From Hygrocybe punicea (lineage: Eukaryota; Basidiomycota; Agaricomycetes; Agaricales; Hygrophoraceae), in contig OY744464.1 of assembly GCA_963556145.1 (NCBI GenBank), positions 992,001 to 1,056,000 of the forward strand: DNA of 64,000 nt, in the 5' to 3' direction. Position 1 is the first letter of the stretch, and every line of letters begins with the position of its first letter. Under the pieces are notes generated by a model. The model saw only the letters and a list, made by a program, of their open reading frames with translations, was not told the origin of the DNA and searched no databases. Both the position numbers and the translations under genes were made by a program. Below, in pieces: positions 44,277 through 57,153 of the stretch.

Positions 44277-47200
44277 ATGTCTGCTTCAATATCAACCATT
44301 GACGTGCTTGAAATCATTGGAACACTGACTAAAAATGAACTACTCACATTGTTACCGGCAAACACATTCTTGGCCAAAGACATACGAACTTGGAAGGCTC
44401 TGAGGGCTGCAGTGCTTCGACTTCCTGATGAGAGCAAGGAATTGATCTATTCTGGGGCCATGGGAAAAAAGGGGATACGAAATGATACAAAGAAGAAGCG
44501 ACGTTGGCAAGAGGAGGAGGAGCAGGAGGAAGGATCAGAAAATATAGTTGGAACATTGACGAAGAAAGAGTTACTCACTCTCGTGCCCAAGGATACATTT
44601 TTTTCAAAAGAACTACGTACGTGGAAGGCACTCAAGAAGGCAGTGGCTGAGTTGTCGGAGGAGTCTAAAGAGGTTATAAGATTAGGAGCGGTTGCCAAAA
44701 GAAAGGCAGATGATGTTCGACAGAAGAAACGGAGGAAAGAAGATGAAGGAAATTCAATGGATGGAGGGATAGGTACGTCCATGGTCGATGTACAATGTTA
44801 TCTAAATTAAAAATCATCAAAGAAAGTAGCGGTGGCCGACGGTCATTCACCAAATTCATGGAGATACCTAGCATTGAAGAAAGACGAGACTTGTACCGAT
44901 CATTCCTCAATGCGACATCAAATGAAGCACTCATGATGCAAACTTGCATTGTGTGTGCTCGAGAACTGATGAAATACGAAGGAAGTGTTGAGCAGATTCT
45001 GGGGATTGATGGAATTCGGGACTTACTTTCACCGAAGAAGCCACATCATGCACACAAATTGTGGAACGACATGTTATTGGTCAGGGGAGATATTGTTGGA
45101 GAAGGCGAAAATGCATCGGGATGGATCTGCAATGAATGTTATCGTACTTTGCAGAAGAAGCAAATGCCGAAATTAGCACTCGCGAACAATATGTGGATGG
45201 GCGACGTACCTCATCAGCTCCGCAAATTGACGATTCCTGAACAGCTTCTGATTGCCCGACACCATCCTCGCTGTTATGTGTTCAAAATGTATCCAAAAAA
45301 CCCTGGACAGAGTTTTAATCCCGAACAGCTTCAAAGGGGCTTGATGGGAAATGTGAGTCTTTATGAACTGAACACAGATGCGATTACAAACATGCTTGAG
45401 GGTCAATTGATGCCTCGGTCTTGCAAGACGATATCATCAGTCTTAGCAATCACCTTTGTCGGATCGAAAAAATTGCCGATGAAATGGTTGAATTCGACAT
45501 TCCGAGTACGGAGACGTGAAGTTCACGAGGCGTTGCTATGGTTGAAAGAAAACAACCCAATCTATTCGGACATGGTGATAGATGCAAATCGTTTAAAGTT
45601 ATTGCCAGAGGATGGCATACCTGTCGAGATCAAGTGGACCATCAGGCATGAAGAAGATGGTTCGGCAGCTTTGAAAGAGCAGGAAACATATGTCCCGGAA
45701 ATGTACGAAACAGAGGATGAACAAGAACATAATCAGACCGAAGATGTTCTAGAAGAGACAGCGGATGCAGCAGATATGGATACCGAAGATGACGGTGAGG
45801 ATCGACATCATGATCATGTTATTCAGAGAGCATACTAAATTGTCTAAACAGAGGCAGAAGTCATTCCTCTCCAATATTGCGGTGTCTCAGACATAGATCT
45901 CTCGAATGTATCGACAAATGAATTGATGTTGTATGCTTTGGCAAACATTACTACAGAAGGTCAAGAGGGAGGATATGTTGTCCGTCATCTTCGACCAACA
46001 TCAGAATTTGGACGTCCTCGAGTTGCAGAAGTCATATTGGCTGCTCAACGAAATCCCTTGATGGCTGCGTATCCTTTACTATGGCCTTATGGTATGGGAG
46101 GCATAGAGTCAGATCGAAGGGTTAAAGTAGGATTTGGAGAACACGTTCGATGGGCCCTTCAAAACAGTGATCACCATTTTCGTACACACCATTCTTTCCC
46201 ATTCGTTGCATTTGGGATATTGCAGAAACGGGAAGCGTTAGGATCAGCACAAGTACAAATGCGACGCCGTGATTTCAATGCAGATGCAATAGCTCTTGCA
46301 ACTTTGACCATCGGTGAATTGAGAGAGGCTGCAGAAGAAGAGGCTAAAAAATTACCCATCAGCAATGCCAAGGTACGACTCCTCCAAAAGCACGTTTATG
46401 CAACTTGTGGACGAGTTATGGGATCCGATAACAGCTGAGCCTCTTACCGAGGACAAATATGGGGAACTTCGATGGTCTTGCGACCACCCTCGATATGGAT
46501 GACCATCAATCCAGTGGACATACACGATCCTATCGTTCAGGTGTTTGCTGGAGAAAAGATTAATATGAACGATTTCAAAATGAGTTCCGGGCCAGATTCA
46601 TACCAAAGATCTGTCAATGTTGCACGGGATCCATATGCTGCTGCAAAATTTTTCAATTTCATCATCAAGACAACCCTACAAACATTATTTGGGGTAACGA
46701 CAACAAAGGACCGTGTACACTCAACGAAAGGAGTTCTGGGACGAGTGAGCGGGTACTTTGGAGTAGTCGAGGCACAGGGAAGGGGGACTCTGCATGTCCA
46801 CATGTTGGTTTGGCTTGAAAACGCCCCAAATGCCGAAGAGATGCACAATTTGCTCAAGTCATCTGAATTCCATGACAAAATCATCAAATTTATCCATCAT
46901 AACATTCGATCTCATCTGGACTCGCTTACTGAGGAGTGCATCCGAACATCACGTCGAGAGACAGAACTTGCATACTCTCGTCCTCCAAATCCTAACTTGG
47001 ACACTTGGATTGAAGACCTGAAAGAAAGGGAACACAGGATCGTTCGATCACAACAGGTACACACATGCAAAGTAGGCACCTGTTTGGTGCCAAACAAAAA
47101 ACGCCAGTATGTCTGCAAGAGAAGAGCGCCTTGGGAATTATCACAAGACGATGTCATTGATGAAAACGGAAATTGGAAGACAAAACGTACTTTTGGCTAC

Positions 47201-50200
47201 ATCAATGCCTATTGCCCAGACATTACATTGACGTTGAATTGCAATAATGACATCAAACTCATGACGAATGGAAAGGACACAAAAGATGCCGCTTGGTATC
47301 AGACAGGTTATCAGACAAAGAAACAGCACCATTCTTTCAATTTGTCAGCGCTAATGGCAAAAACATTGATATACCATGTCGACAAATCAGCTTACCTCAC
47401 AGATATTCGGGAGAAGAACAGGCTTCTGTTGTTCCGTTGTTTTCAGGCAATCAATAGATCTGCAGAATTATCAGGTCAACAGGTCCAGACTTACTTGATG
47501 GGATGGGGCGACACATTCAAATCACACCATTACAGTCCAATATATTGGACATCACTTGCTGCCCATTTGTTGAGAGCGTATCCATCATTACACAACACAC
47601 CAAAAAGGTACGAGTGTTCAAGCCTAAAACACAATGATGCTAAAGACAAAAATCAGCAAAAATAACATCATTAATAATGTCACATCACTCGAGAAAGCAC
47701 AGGCCAATATCTCAAATGTGAGAAGTGGCAACAGCATAAAAGACCTAACTCAATCAATTGATTCAGGAAGAGATTGTTGTACTGGATGCGACAAAAACGG
47801 GTCAAATTGTCACAAGGTCACAAGTGAATGACTATGAATTTAGAGGAGATAAATTGGAGTCAATGTCCTTTTTCGAATTCATCATTAACACTTACGAGGA
47901 GGCAATGACGGCAAAGGAGATCAAGCAAGTGGAAGAAGATATGTTCGTGGAAAAAAATATCGGCATTAATACTGCAGGATCATCCAAGAATGGAAGAGGC
48001 CGACCTGCAAACAAACGATCACAATACATACATCCACATGTAAAAAGGTCCACTCACCACCGTATACTCCGGAGCAAAGGTCATAATACACTGCCAAGTA
48101 TTATTGGCTCATACTTTCCACGAAGGGATGATGACGACCACCATGAATATTATTGCGCATCGATGCTTGCATTGCTCAAACCATGGCGTGAGATAGGGGA
48201 ATTGAAGATTGACGGACAGCAATGGGAAGATGCGTTGGATGATTTCCAAAAGGAAGCCAATTCAAAGACGGAGGACATACTGTCAGGAATCCAATATTAC
48301 TACGATGCAAAGGCAGGCGCAGAAAAAAAAGATAAAGTCCACACAAAAGAGGATGAACATCCGAGTCATGAGGGAGAAAGGCGATGGGAACCATGTGCGG
48401 AAATTGACGGAGAAGGTGTGGCTGCAGACCCAAAATCTGATGATCAACAGGTGAAGTTCAATATGAAATATGACAGACAAAAAAGTTGATGACGGTGATA
48501 GATCAAATTGACAGAAGCCGACATCACCAAATATGAGAACATGCAGGTCTCATGGCGAGAAGAAATGCATGGATTTGTCGCAGTTGAAGTAGCAAGACAG
48601 AAAGAGATTTTTTTCGAAGGAGGCGACTCGTGGAACATAGCGTCGCCCACGGCAGAAATTGCAGTTGCAGACGACCACATTAGGTTGAAAGGATGGATGG
48701 ATGCCATGGCAGAAGAAAAATTGATGATAAACCAGGTGACTGAAGAAAACGGCCACGCAACAGAAGTCAACAGTTTCGAACTTGAAGTCGAAGCTCACAT
48801 AGACGCTGATAAAGATCCTGTCGAATGCATCAATAACAGTGAAATCCATGATGTCAAATTGATACATGATCTGCAGCCCACCATTCAGGACAATTTAAAC
48901 GCAGTAGATCCAAGCTGTCTTTTGGCAGATCAGCGGAGGGCGTACGATGTCATCGATTGGCATTTGAAGGAAACTCTAGGGCCCCATGATCCACCACAAC
49001 TTCTCATGATAATAGCAGGTGAAGCAGGTGTTGGGAAATCCAAGACTATTCAAACCATCAGCCAAAATTTTTCCACACGTCTCGTCGAGCATATGTTGGT
49101 CAAAGCGGCATACACAGGAATTGCAGCATCTGTTGTGCAGGGAAAAACTTTGCACGCCATTGGAATGATTCCTATAAATGGACGGGGACGATCAGCACGC
49201 ACAGTGAAGAAATTGGAGGCATACTGGGCACCAATACAATACCTGATCATAGATGAAATGTCTATGGTGTCACGGAGTTTTCTGGCTAAATTATCGGCCA
49301 TAATCTCGACGGCAAAAGCATGTGGAGACTCACTGAAATCCTCCTTACCTTTTGGAGGAATCAATGTGATACTTGTTGGCAATTTTCACCAATTTCCACC
49401 TGTGGCAAATAAGAAATCCGCAGCATTGTACTGGCCATGTAACGAGGCCAAAGACACAGCAGAAGAAATCATAGGATGAAGGATCTATGAGGAGTTCAAG
49501 GTGGTGGTCAGGTTACAGGAACAGTGTCGAGTGAAAGACGCTGAGTGGACAGACCTCTTAAAACATGTCCGCTATGGGTCATGTAGTGCACAACATCTGA
49601 TGATGCTCCGCCAGCTCATTATCACAAGCCCGGAATCGCCCCCAACTGATTTCAATCAAAGTCCATGGAATGGAGCAGTTTTGATTACACCACGACATGC
49701 TGTTCGACGACAATGGAATGAAGCTGCTGGAAGAATGGAATGTAGAAGAGAACATAAACAAATGTTCACCTGTCCTGCAATTGATCTCATTCATGGGCGG
49801 CCCTTGACACTGATGGAAAAACTATCAGTAGCGGCTTACAAGAGTCCAAGAGGAGGATCTGACAAAACGGAAAGAGGTGGATTGCAGAAAAATGTCAACG
49901 TATCACTGGGAATGAAGGTGATGGTGACATTTAATGTTCAAACAGACCTCGATATAGCAAATGGCGCCCGAGGCGAAGTTGTCAAGATAGTGCTGGATGA
50001 ACGAGAACCTGCGATACAAGCCGACAAAGAAATTGTTGATCTGACGTACCCACCTCTTTACATCCTCGTAAAGCTGCAAAGAACAAAAGCATTGGGGCTG
50101 AACGGTCTTGAAGAGGGTGTTGTGCCAATAGTTCCAATGACAAGAAGTTTTACGATCAAAGACATCGATGGGAACACAAAAACTGTGACAAGGACACAGT

Positions 50201-50496
50201 TACCAATAACAGCCGCATATGCATTTACGGATTACCGTTCACAGGGACAGACGATATTCTATGCAATCGTTGACATAGGCCATCCACTGAGTGCTGAAAT
50301 AAACGCGTTCAACGCATATGTGGCATTGTCACGCGGGGTCGGACGAGACAACATACGGTTACTTCGAGATTTTGATGATCGTATATTCACGCAACATCCT
50401 TGTGAATATTTGAGGCTGGAGGATGAACGATTAGCGAAATTAGACGAAACAACAAGGGTATGGTGGTTGGCAAAGATGAGGGGGATCGTGGGGTGA
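44277..50496 (+). pseudogene. Helitron Rep/PIF1-helicase gene with two nonsense codons
   Basis: ATG 44277 to stop 50494-50496. Introns: 44773-44822, 45795-45851, 47608-47656, 47718-47766, 48451-48501. The N-terminus has two tandem copies of a 47-residue unit (GTLTKNELLTLLPANTF / GTLTKKELLTLVPKDTF). A Cys-rich segment (TCIVCARELM...WICNECYR) and a Helitron_like_N region with the HUH motif GRGTLHVHMLVWL follow, then the helicase: GEAGVGKSK (Walker A), LIIDEMSM (Walker B), VGNFHQFPPV (motif III, where GDF is usual), YRSQGQT and YVALSRGVGRDN. The lesions are TGA at 46436-46438 and 49477-49479, both consistent with CGA. Helitrons move by rolling-circle replication; this copy is nearly intact and recently dead, or revivable only by readthrough. 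Element ends were not found. Confidence 0.85.
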
Positions 50497-51130
50497 TCAA
50501 TGGAACAAGGTGAAAATGAACAACATACAACTGATAACAGATCCTAATCAATGACAGAGTTGCGATCAGGAAGGTGTACGAGCTTACGGTTTAGCAAACA
50601 CATTGTTAAAAATAACAAACATCACAGAAGCGAATGACATAGGTTTTTATAGAGTAATGGTTTGGCGATGAATTGATGACATTTAGAACACTACAAATCA
50701 AGAACGTGTAGATGTGAAGTTCCTCGACGTTGAAACTCAACGTACACAAAGTGAACAGAACGGAGAAGTAGTATAAAGCGTCTTCCACCAATACGGAAAG
50801 GGCGATGAGGTACGAAATGGTTATGGAGCCGTGATCGCTGATCCATGAAGAATAGGTGAGAATTAGATAGACAGGAGAGAAAAGCCCACATCAAAGGCGG
50901 CTACATGGAAGGTTTGACGTGAAGCAGGTTCATCTGGCAATGTGGAGAGGGACACATGAGAGGAATTGTGGACATGGGAGGGAGAAATGTGATTTGTGGC
51001 GGGAGGAAAGGACGCTATGGAGGTTGACTGAAAGGATGGAACGTCAGATAGAAGACAACCAGGGTGGAGAGATTGAGACACACACATACAATTCCGGAAT
51101 GCTCGGAATGCTCGGAATGCTCATTGTGAA
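50497..51130. other. Non-coding flank of the Helitron gene
   Basis: No domain. A short tandem GCTCGGAAT repeat (three units, about 51099-51122) is present. Confidence 0.35.
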
Positions 51131-51457
51131 GTGAATGTGAATGATGAAGGGGCGTTGGAAAGCAGGACGAGCGAAGACAAGAATTATATCGAGGATTCTG
51201 AGAATAAGATTTTGCAAGAGCCTTCCGCTGTTGTAGGACCAAACAAGCACAAAGGCGGGCACGTCGGCGATGCACACGTCGTTGAATTGTCAGGTGTGAG
51301 TGACCTTGTTGAAACAAGGTTACCTGTGAGAGCTTCAGAAGTCTTATCAGAAGTGAGGAACATTGGCGATGAAAGTGATCTTTGGAAAAAGTGCTTATCA
51401 GCCGTAACTCTTGCGACAGTGTCACATCAGCGTGACTTCCTAAGCAATTTGTGCCAC
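51131..51457 (+). pseudogene. Unknown reading frame interrupted by the 51455 insertion
   Basis: The frame MNVNDEGALESRTSED...KKCLSAVTLATVSHQRD runs into the element starting at 51455. Skipping that element and one target duplication joins it to 59875, where it stops after VHQS. It has moderate coding character and no domain. It may be the last exon of a Helitron passenger or a host gene. Confidence 0.3.
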
Positions 51458-51536
51458 CTGACCTTCCCACACTACAAGCCTTATAATAGTGGTTGAACAC
51501 GTGTCTCAACCACTATTATAAGGCTCTAAAGTCTTA

Positions 51537-53789
51537 AAACCGCCGATCCGGCCATAAATCAGTCTCCACCCTAGCTTCAGTATATAAGTCTTATTAGTAG
51601 TTATTAGTAGCGTATACTAGTAATGTTGTAGTGTCCTAAATATGGCAATAACCCGATCGGGAACGTCAGTTCCGGTCAGGAACAAGGGCGCTGATGGGGC
51701 TTGGGCTTTCTCGTCACCGTTGCCATGGCCCCGCCCATCACTTACTGGCACGCATGCTCGTCGTCGACATTGTGCACAACTATTTCACTCTCCCGCCGTC
51801 TTTTCTTGCGGGATTTTTTACACATCATAGATATATTACTCTACATGCTGTATATAGACTAATATACATGGAAATACCCGAAATAAAAGAGATATAAAAG
51901 AAATAAAAAATATTGATATATGGAGCGCCGCCGACGAACCGGTGGGTACTCACCTTCGCAGGGGCACCGGATTGGGTCTAAAATTGGTGGGGAAGGGTGC
52001 TGTAGGGTGGGTGATGGGAGGGAGGGACGCTGGGGGCCGGGGAAGGGTGCATGGAGTGGGGGGTGGCGATGGGTGGCGAGGAAAGGGCTGGGAAGCGAGG
52101 CGGATGGGGGAAACGGAGAGGAAATGGATGGCGGAGGGCTCCCGGCCCCAAACGAGCGGCGGGAAGGGGGTAAGTACATGGGGAAAAAGCGGGAGGGGGG
52201 TGGGTACTCACCTATGCCCTTGGGGCCCCCCACGGCCCTCCCCACAATCCACCATGGATAAATCCAATGGAGACGTCATCTACGACGTCCCCATGGTCCC
52301 CGTCGTGGGTTTCGTTGTCCCAACTGGTCCCGCCGTCAAGTTGCGCGAGGGTGGTGGCACCAACAATTGTGGTGGTGATATCTCGACAACGCCACCGCCG
52401 TTGACCACGCAATCGCCATGGGCGACTCTCCACATCACCTTTGTCGTCTTCGTTACTGTGCGCCAAGCCCGCCGCCTCTAGTTTCGACATTCGAGACCGT
52501 TGGTTGAAAAGGTCGGGCGCGCTCCTGCATGGCTTTGAGGATGTCCGGGGTGGTGGTCTCTGTGCGAATTGTTGCCGTCGTGCTCCTCCTCCTTGTTTCC
52601 GTCGTTGTTGAGGGGTTGGGGAGCGGGAGTACGGCGAATGGGGGTGGTGATGGTGGTGGAAGGTTGAAAGCCATGTGATCACACACTTGCCTTTTGCAAC
52701 CACCAACCTGTCTCCCAACTCGCCTCCTGCCACGCTCCCACTCCCCAACCCCTCAACAATGATGCAAACAAGGAGGAGGAGCACGACGGCGACGATACGC
52801 ACCGAGAATGTCTCCCCGGATGTCCTCAAAACCGTGCAGGAGCACGCCCGACCTTTTCAACCAACGGTCTCAAATGTCGAAACTAGCGGCGGCGGGCTTG
52901 GCGCACAGCAGTGATTGTGTGGTCAACAGCGGCCGCGTTGTCGAGATATCACCACCACAACCGTCGGTGCCACCACCCTCGCGCAACTCGACGGCGGGAC
53001 CAGTTGGGACGACGAAACCCACGACGGGGACCATGGGGACGTCGTAGATGACGTCTCCATTGGATTTATCCATGGTGGATCGTGGGGAGGGCCGTGGGGG
53101 GCCCCAAGGGCATAGGTGAGTACCCACCCCCCTCCTGCTTTTTCCCCATGTACTTACCCCTTCCCGCCGCTCGTTTGGGGCTGGGAGCTCTCCCCCATCC
53201 CTTCCCTCTCCGTTTCCCCCATCCGCCTCGTTTCCCAGCCCCTTCCTTGCCACCCATCGCCACCCCCCACTCCATGCACCCTTCCCCGGCCCCCAGCGTC
53301 CCTCCCTCCCTTCACCCACCCTACAGCCCCCTTTACCATCAAATTTAGACCCCATCCGGCGCCTCCACGAAGGTGAGTACCCACCGGTTCGTCGGCGGCA
53401 CCCCATGTATCATTTTTTATTATTTCTTTTATTTCTCTTTTATTCTGTGTATTTTCATGTGTATTAGTCTATATACAACATGTAGAGTAATATATCTATG
53501 ATGTGTAAAAAATCCCGCAAGAAAAGACGGCGGGAGAGTGAAATAGTTGTGCACAATGTCGACGACGAGCGCACGTGCCTGTGAGTGATGGGTGGGGCCA
53601 CGGCAACGGTGACGGGAAAGCCTGAGCCCCATCAGCGCCCTTGTTCCTGACCGGAACTGATGTTCCCGATCGGGTTATTGCCGTATTTAGGACACTACAA
53701 CATTACTAGTATACGCTACTAATAACTACTAATAAGACTTATATACTGAGGCTAGGGTGGAGACTGATTTATGGCCGGATCGGCGGTTT
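51537..53789. mobile_element. Long inverted-repeat (foldback) element, best-preserved copy, 2253 bp
   Basis: Ends AAACCGCCGATCCGGCC and reverse complement; TA at 51535-51536 and 53790-53791. Arms of about 1.1 kb meet near 52680. The empty site is readable because the shell's other half (59785-59800) shows the sequence without the insertion. CpG-rich compared with copies A and C, so younger. The open frames are mirror translations of the arms. Confidence 0.85.
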
Positions 53790-54231
53790 TACAGCTATTT
53801 CCGAAAAGATGCGGAATCCAACTTTCAAAAAAAATCTTTGTTTGGTATAGGCACCAGGACCCCAAGACCCCATCCCAACTAGACAGGGAGATGACGGTAG
53901 GTAGATACATGAATGTAAAGATTATAAGACCATGGAAATAATAATAATACTTGAATGGATTGCAGCACTGTCAATTGAAAGGGTTGTCATCGTCCTCTGC
54001 AGGCTTGCAAACTATATATCCAGGAGGGACAGGCACCATCTCCTTCCGAGCATCGCAATAGTAGTAGTTTGTGTACCCAACCGACCGACCCTCCCCAGGG
54101 ACCATACTACCAGCAGGGGCATGGAAAGTCCATCCCCCACCATCATCATACCTCCTTTCAAAGCAAACCTGCTTGTTTTGCTGTCCACCATCGTCCTTCT
54201 CGTCACGTTTGCGCTTAGCATCAGGTCCATT

Positions 54232-57153
54232 TAGGGATGACCACGGGTTTGGGTCAACCTGCGGTATTACCAAAACGGGTTGTGCGGGTACGGGTAGGGT
54301 GTTTGGTTTCGTCACCCGTGACCATACCGTGACCCGTACCCGCGGTTTGGCGGTGTGTCACGGTGGAGTAGTGGGACCTGCCAGTCACGTGACCAGGCTC
54401 CCACGGTTGACCTAGTTAGTAGCCTTCCCGATGTAGTAGTCAGTCCATCCTTCCTATCCAGTCGACCTTTCCCTCGAGTCCTGCGTGAGCCCCCGGAGTG
54501 GTACCTCGGTACCACTCCAACGTGGTGATGAGAGTGTTTTTCGACCCACGCACCTCTTTTTCTCTCAGTCTCTCACTCCTGACGTTTTTCTTTCTCGCGA
54601 GGCGACCTTTTTTCGGCCTCACCACCCACCGCTGCGCAACCGCGGATTTTTACTTTATTCACGGCCGTACAACACTCCAGTTACCCCCCGGCACTCGTGT
54701 TCAGCCCAATAGGGCCCCGCATCGCCCCCCGTTGACCCAAAAACGCGCCCGCGACCCTTCTCAACACCCAAGCGGCAGGCCACGTCACATTTGCGACCCC
54801 CCCGTTTTTTCATTTCATTGTTGTTTTCTTTCGTCATTCCTAGCCCCAGGCAGGCTCATCCGACCCCACGGACCCCCGTTTGACGTACCGGAGCCGCGCG
54901 CTCCCCTACGCCACCCCGAATCCACGGTCGCAGACCTTTTTGGTTACACACGGATCCGCCACGTCACCAACGTTGGACCCCCGCTTCTTCGTGTACCCCA
55001 ACCCACGCGTATCCATCCAAGCCCCAGGACGCACGCTCGACGACCCAACACCCCGTTCTGCCCCAAACGAACCCGTCGCCATCCATTTTGGATGCCCAAG
55101 CGCCTGCCACGTCATCACCCTCAACCCCCCGCTTTTCGTATGTCCCGTTCCCAACCCACGTTCGTTCAATCCCCCGCGCCCTCGTTCCATCCACCAGGGC
55201 CCCCCGTTGCCCCCCGTTTGCCCCAGACGAGCCCCCACCGTCGTTCTCGGACACCCAAGCCACGCGCCACGTCACCATCGCGCGGCCCCGTTCTGCCAGC
55301 ACAACCGGCCCAGACCAACTCACCAAACTCGCAGCCCACCCCCCAGAACACCCTGCGTCTCGTTAACGCCCTGAACGAGCCCCCACCGCCGTTTTGGTCG
55401 CACCACGGATCCGTCGCGCCCACCCGTTGGACTCCCGTTCTTTCGTGTACCCCAGCCCCACACGGACCCATTCAACCACCCGTGCCCTCGTTCCACCGGC
55501 CAGGACCCCCCGTTCATCTCCATTGCGCCAAACGAGCCCCCGCCGTCGTTTTCAGACACCCGCGCCGCGCGCCACGTCACCACCCCCCGGCCAGTTCCTA
55601 ACACCCTACCTGGCCCCGCGAACCCTCATTCAGCTCCCTGCGGCATCGTTCTCGACCTGGACGAGCCACCCCGATCTCTTCGCGTGATACGCCAACCCCC
55701 TCCGCATCGGGATACCATGCCCTTGTTAAGTACAACCCTATGCCCCGTCAGTATTATAGCTTTTATTATAGCCTCGTCCCCCGTTCCCCCGATACTGGAT
55801 GTCAATCACAGTCTACCTACACGCCGTCACTACACTACGTTCACGCACCCATTTACCCGATCTCCGCCAATACAGTTATATTTTGGACCACCTGAACCTT
55901 CACACTGCGCTAAGTACTTGCTAGGACGATTCGAGGGATCTTTGGCCTTGTGTTGTGAGCCCGAACCCTTGCGAGGGAGGCATTCGAAGAGTATTGAGTT
56001 TGAGGAGAGTCTTGTATAGTCTGGTCATCTACCGCCCCCTGCGCGAGGACGACTTCCCGCTTCACGATATAAGGCCCCGGCCTTGATTCGAGGCATTCTG
56101 AGGGACTGGGAGTTGTGGCTTGAGAGTTTTTTGGTCAGTTTTGTTTGTTTCGTGTTCTTTTCTGTAGCAGTTGGCGACGAGGGCGTCGCCATGAGGAAAA
56201 GGGGCACTTGGAGTAGTGGGACCTGCCAGTCACGTGACCAGGCTCCCACGGTTGACCTAGTTAGTAGCCTTCCCGATGTAGTAGTCAGTCCATCCTTCCT
56301 ATCCAGTCGACCTTTCCCTCGAGTCCTGCGTGAGCCCCCGGAGTGGTACCTCGGTACCACTCCAACGGGTTCATCACACAACCACCACAACCACCTCGAC
56401 GGCTACGACCAAGGGCGAGTGAGCGCGCGGCGACCAGACGACCGACCGGAACAGTCAAAGGAAGGAGCAGGGAAGCGGCCGGGGGGTGGTGCTCCCACTT
56501 CCCGGCCTAGGTAAGTCTCAATTTCTGAAGTAATGAACTGTAGCTAACTATGCCATGACAACAACAACAACAGCATGGGGCAACAGCACGCAACGACAAC
56601 GACGCGTCCCCCTCTCGTCCACCTCGTGGACACGCAACAACAACAATGCATGCCCCTCTCGTCCACCTCGTGGACAAGCAACAACGACAACGTGCCCCCT
56701 CTCGTCCACCTCGTGGACACGCAACAACAACAACAATGCGTCCCCCGGCCCAGGCCTTTGTCCACCTCGCGGACACGCGACAACGACGCGTCCACCTCGC
56801 GGACACACAACAGCGACGATGACGATGCGTCCCCCTCTCGTCCCCCTCTTGTCCACCTCGCAGATGCGCTACAATGCGTCCGACGGCACATGCCCCCCTC
56901 GTTCCCATGTTGATCACCTCACGGACAAGCACGTTGCGTCAATTGACACTGGCGCTGCATCTGCGAGGTTGCAGAGCGGAACGGGGGCTGTGGTGGAAGG
57001 CAGGACGCGACGGTACACCACAGGTAAGGTGTACCGTCGTGACCTGTGGATGTTCGGGTGCGGTGTGGGTCAAAACTGCCCCAGGTAAGGTGTTCACGGG
57101 TACAGGTGCGGTGTTGGCTGTGCCAACCCGTCACGAACCCGTGGTCATCCCTA
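54232..57153. mobile_element. hAT-like non-autonomous element, 8-bp TSD, carrying a TRIM
   Basis: Ends TAGGGATGACCACGGGTT (18 bp, perfect inverted), TSD GGTCCATT at 54224-54231 and 57154-57161. It is 917 bp after removal of the LTR element at 54364-56364 and its target duplication; same family as 11290-12220, including the GTCCACCTCG minisatellite at about 56575-56880. Confidence 0.9.
54364..56364 (+). mobile_element. Short-LTR non-autonomous retrotransposon (TRIM/LARD-like), 2.0 kb
   Basis: Identical-looking 156-bp direct repeats (54364-54519 and 56209-56364) start TGGAGTAGTGGG and end GGTACCACTCCA (TG...CA). A 4-bp duplication ACGG flanks them (54360-54363, 56365-56368). A purine tract AGGAAAAGGGG lies just before the 3' LTR, and TGGTGATGAGAG just after the 5' LTR could be the primer site. 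No gag or pol. The interior (about 54760-55600) is a C-rich array of roughly 150-bp degenerate units, each with GCCACGTCAYCA. LTR identity and the clean TSD suggest recent insertion. Confidence 0.8.

Noticed and set aside
51455..51536. Helitron 3' hairpin terminus
   Set aside because: The hairpin occurs in both halves of a palindromic element with an exact 8-bp duplication, which fits a TIR element, not a Helitron end.
54498..55601. 367-aa Pro/Arg/His-rich open frame
   Set aside because: It is a translation of the C-rich tandem array inside the TRIM; it begins in the LTR and has no domain. All three frames are open there.
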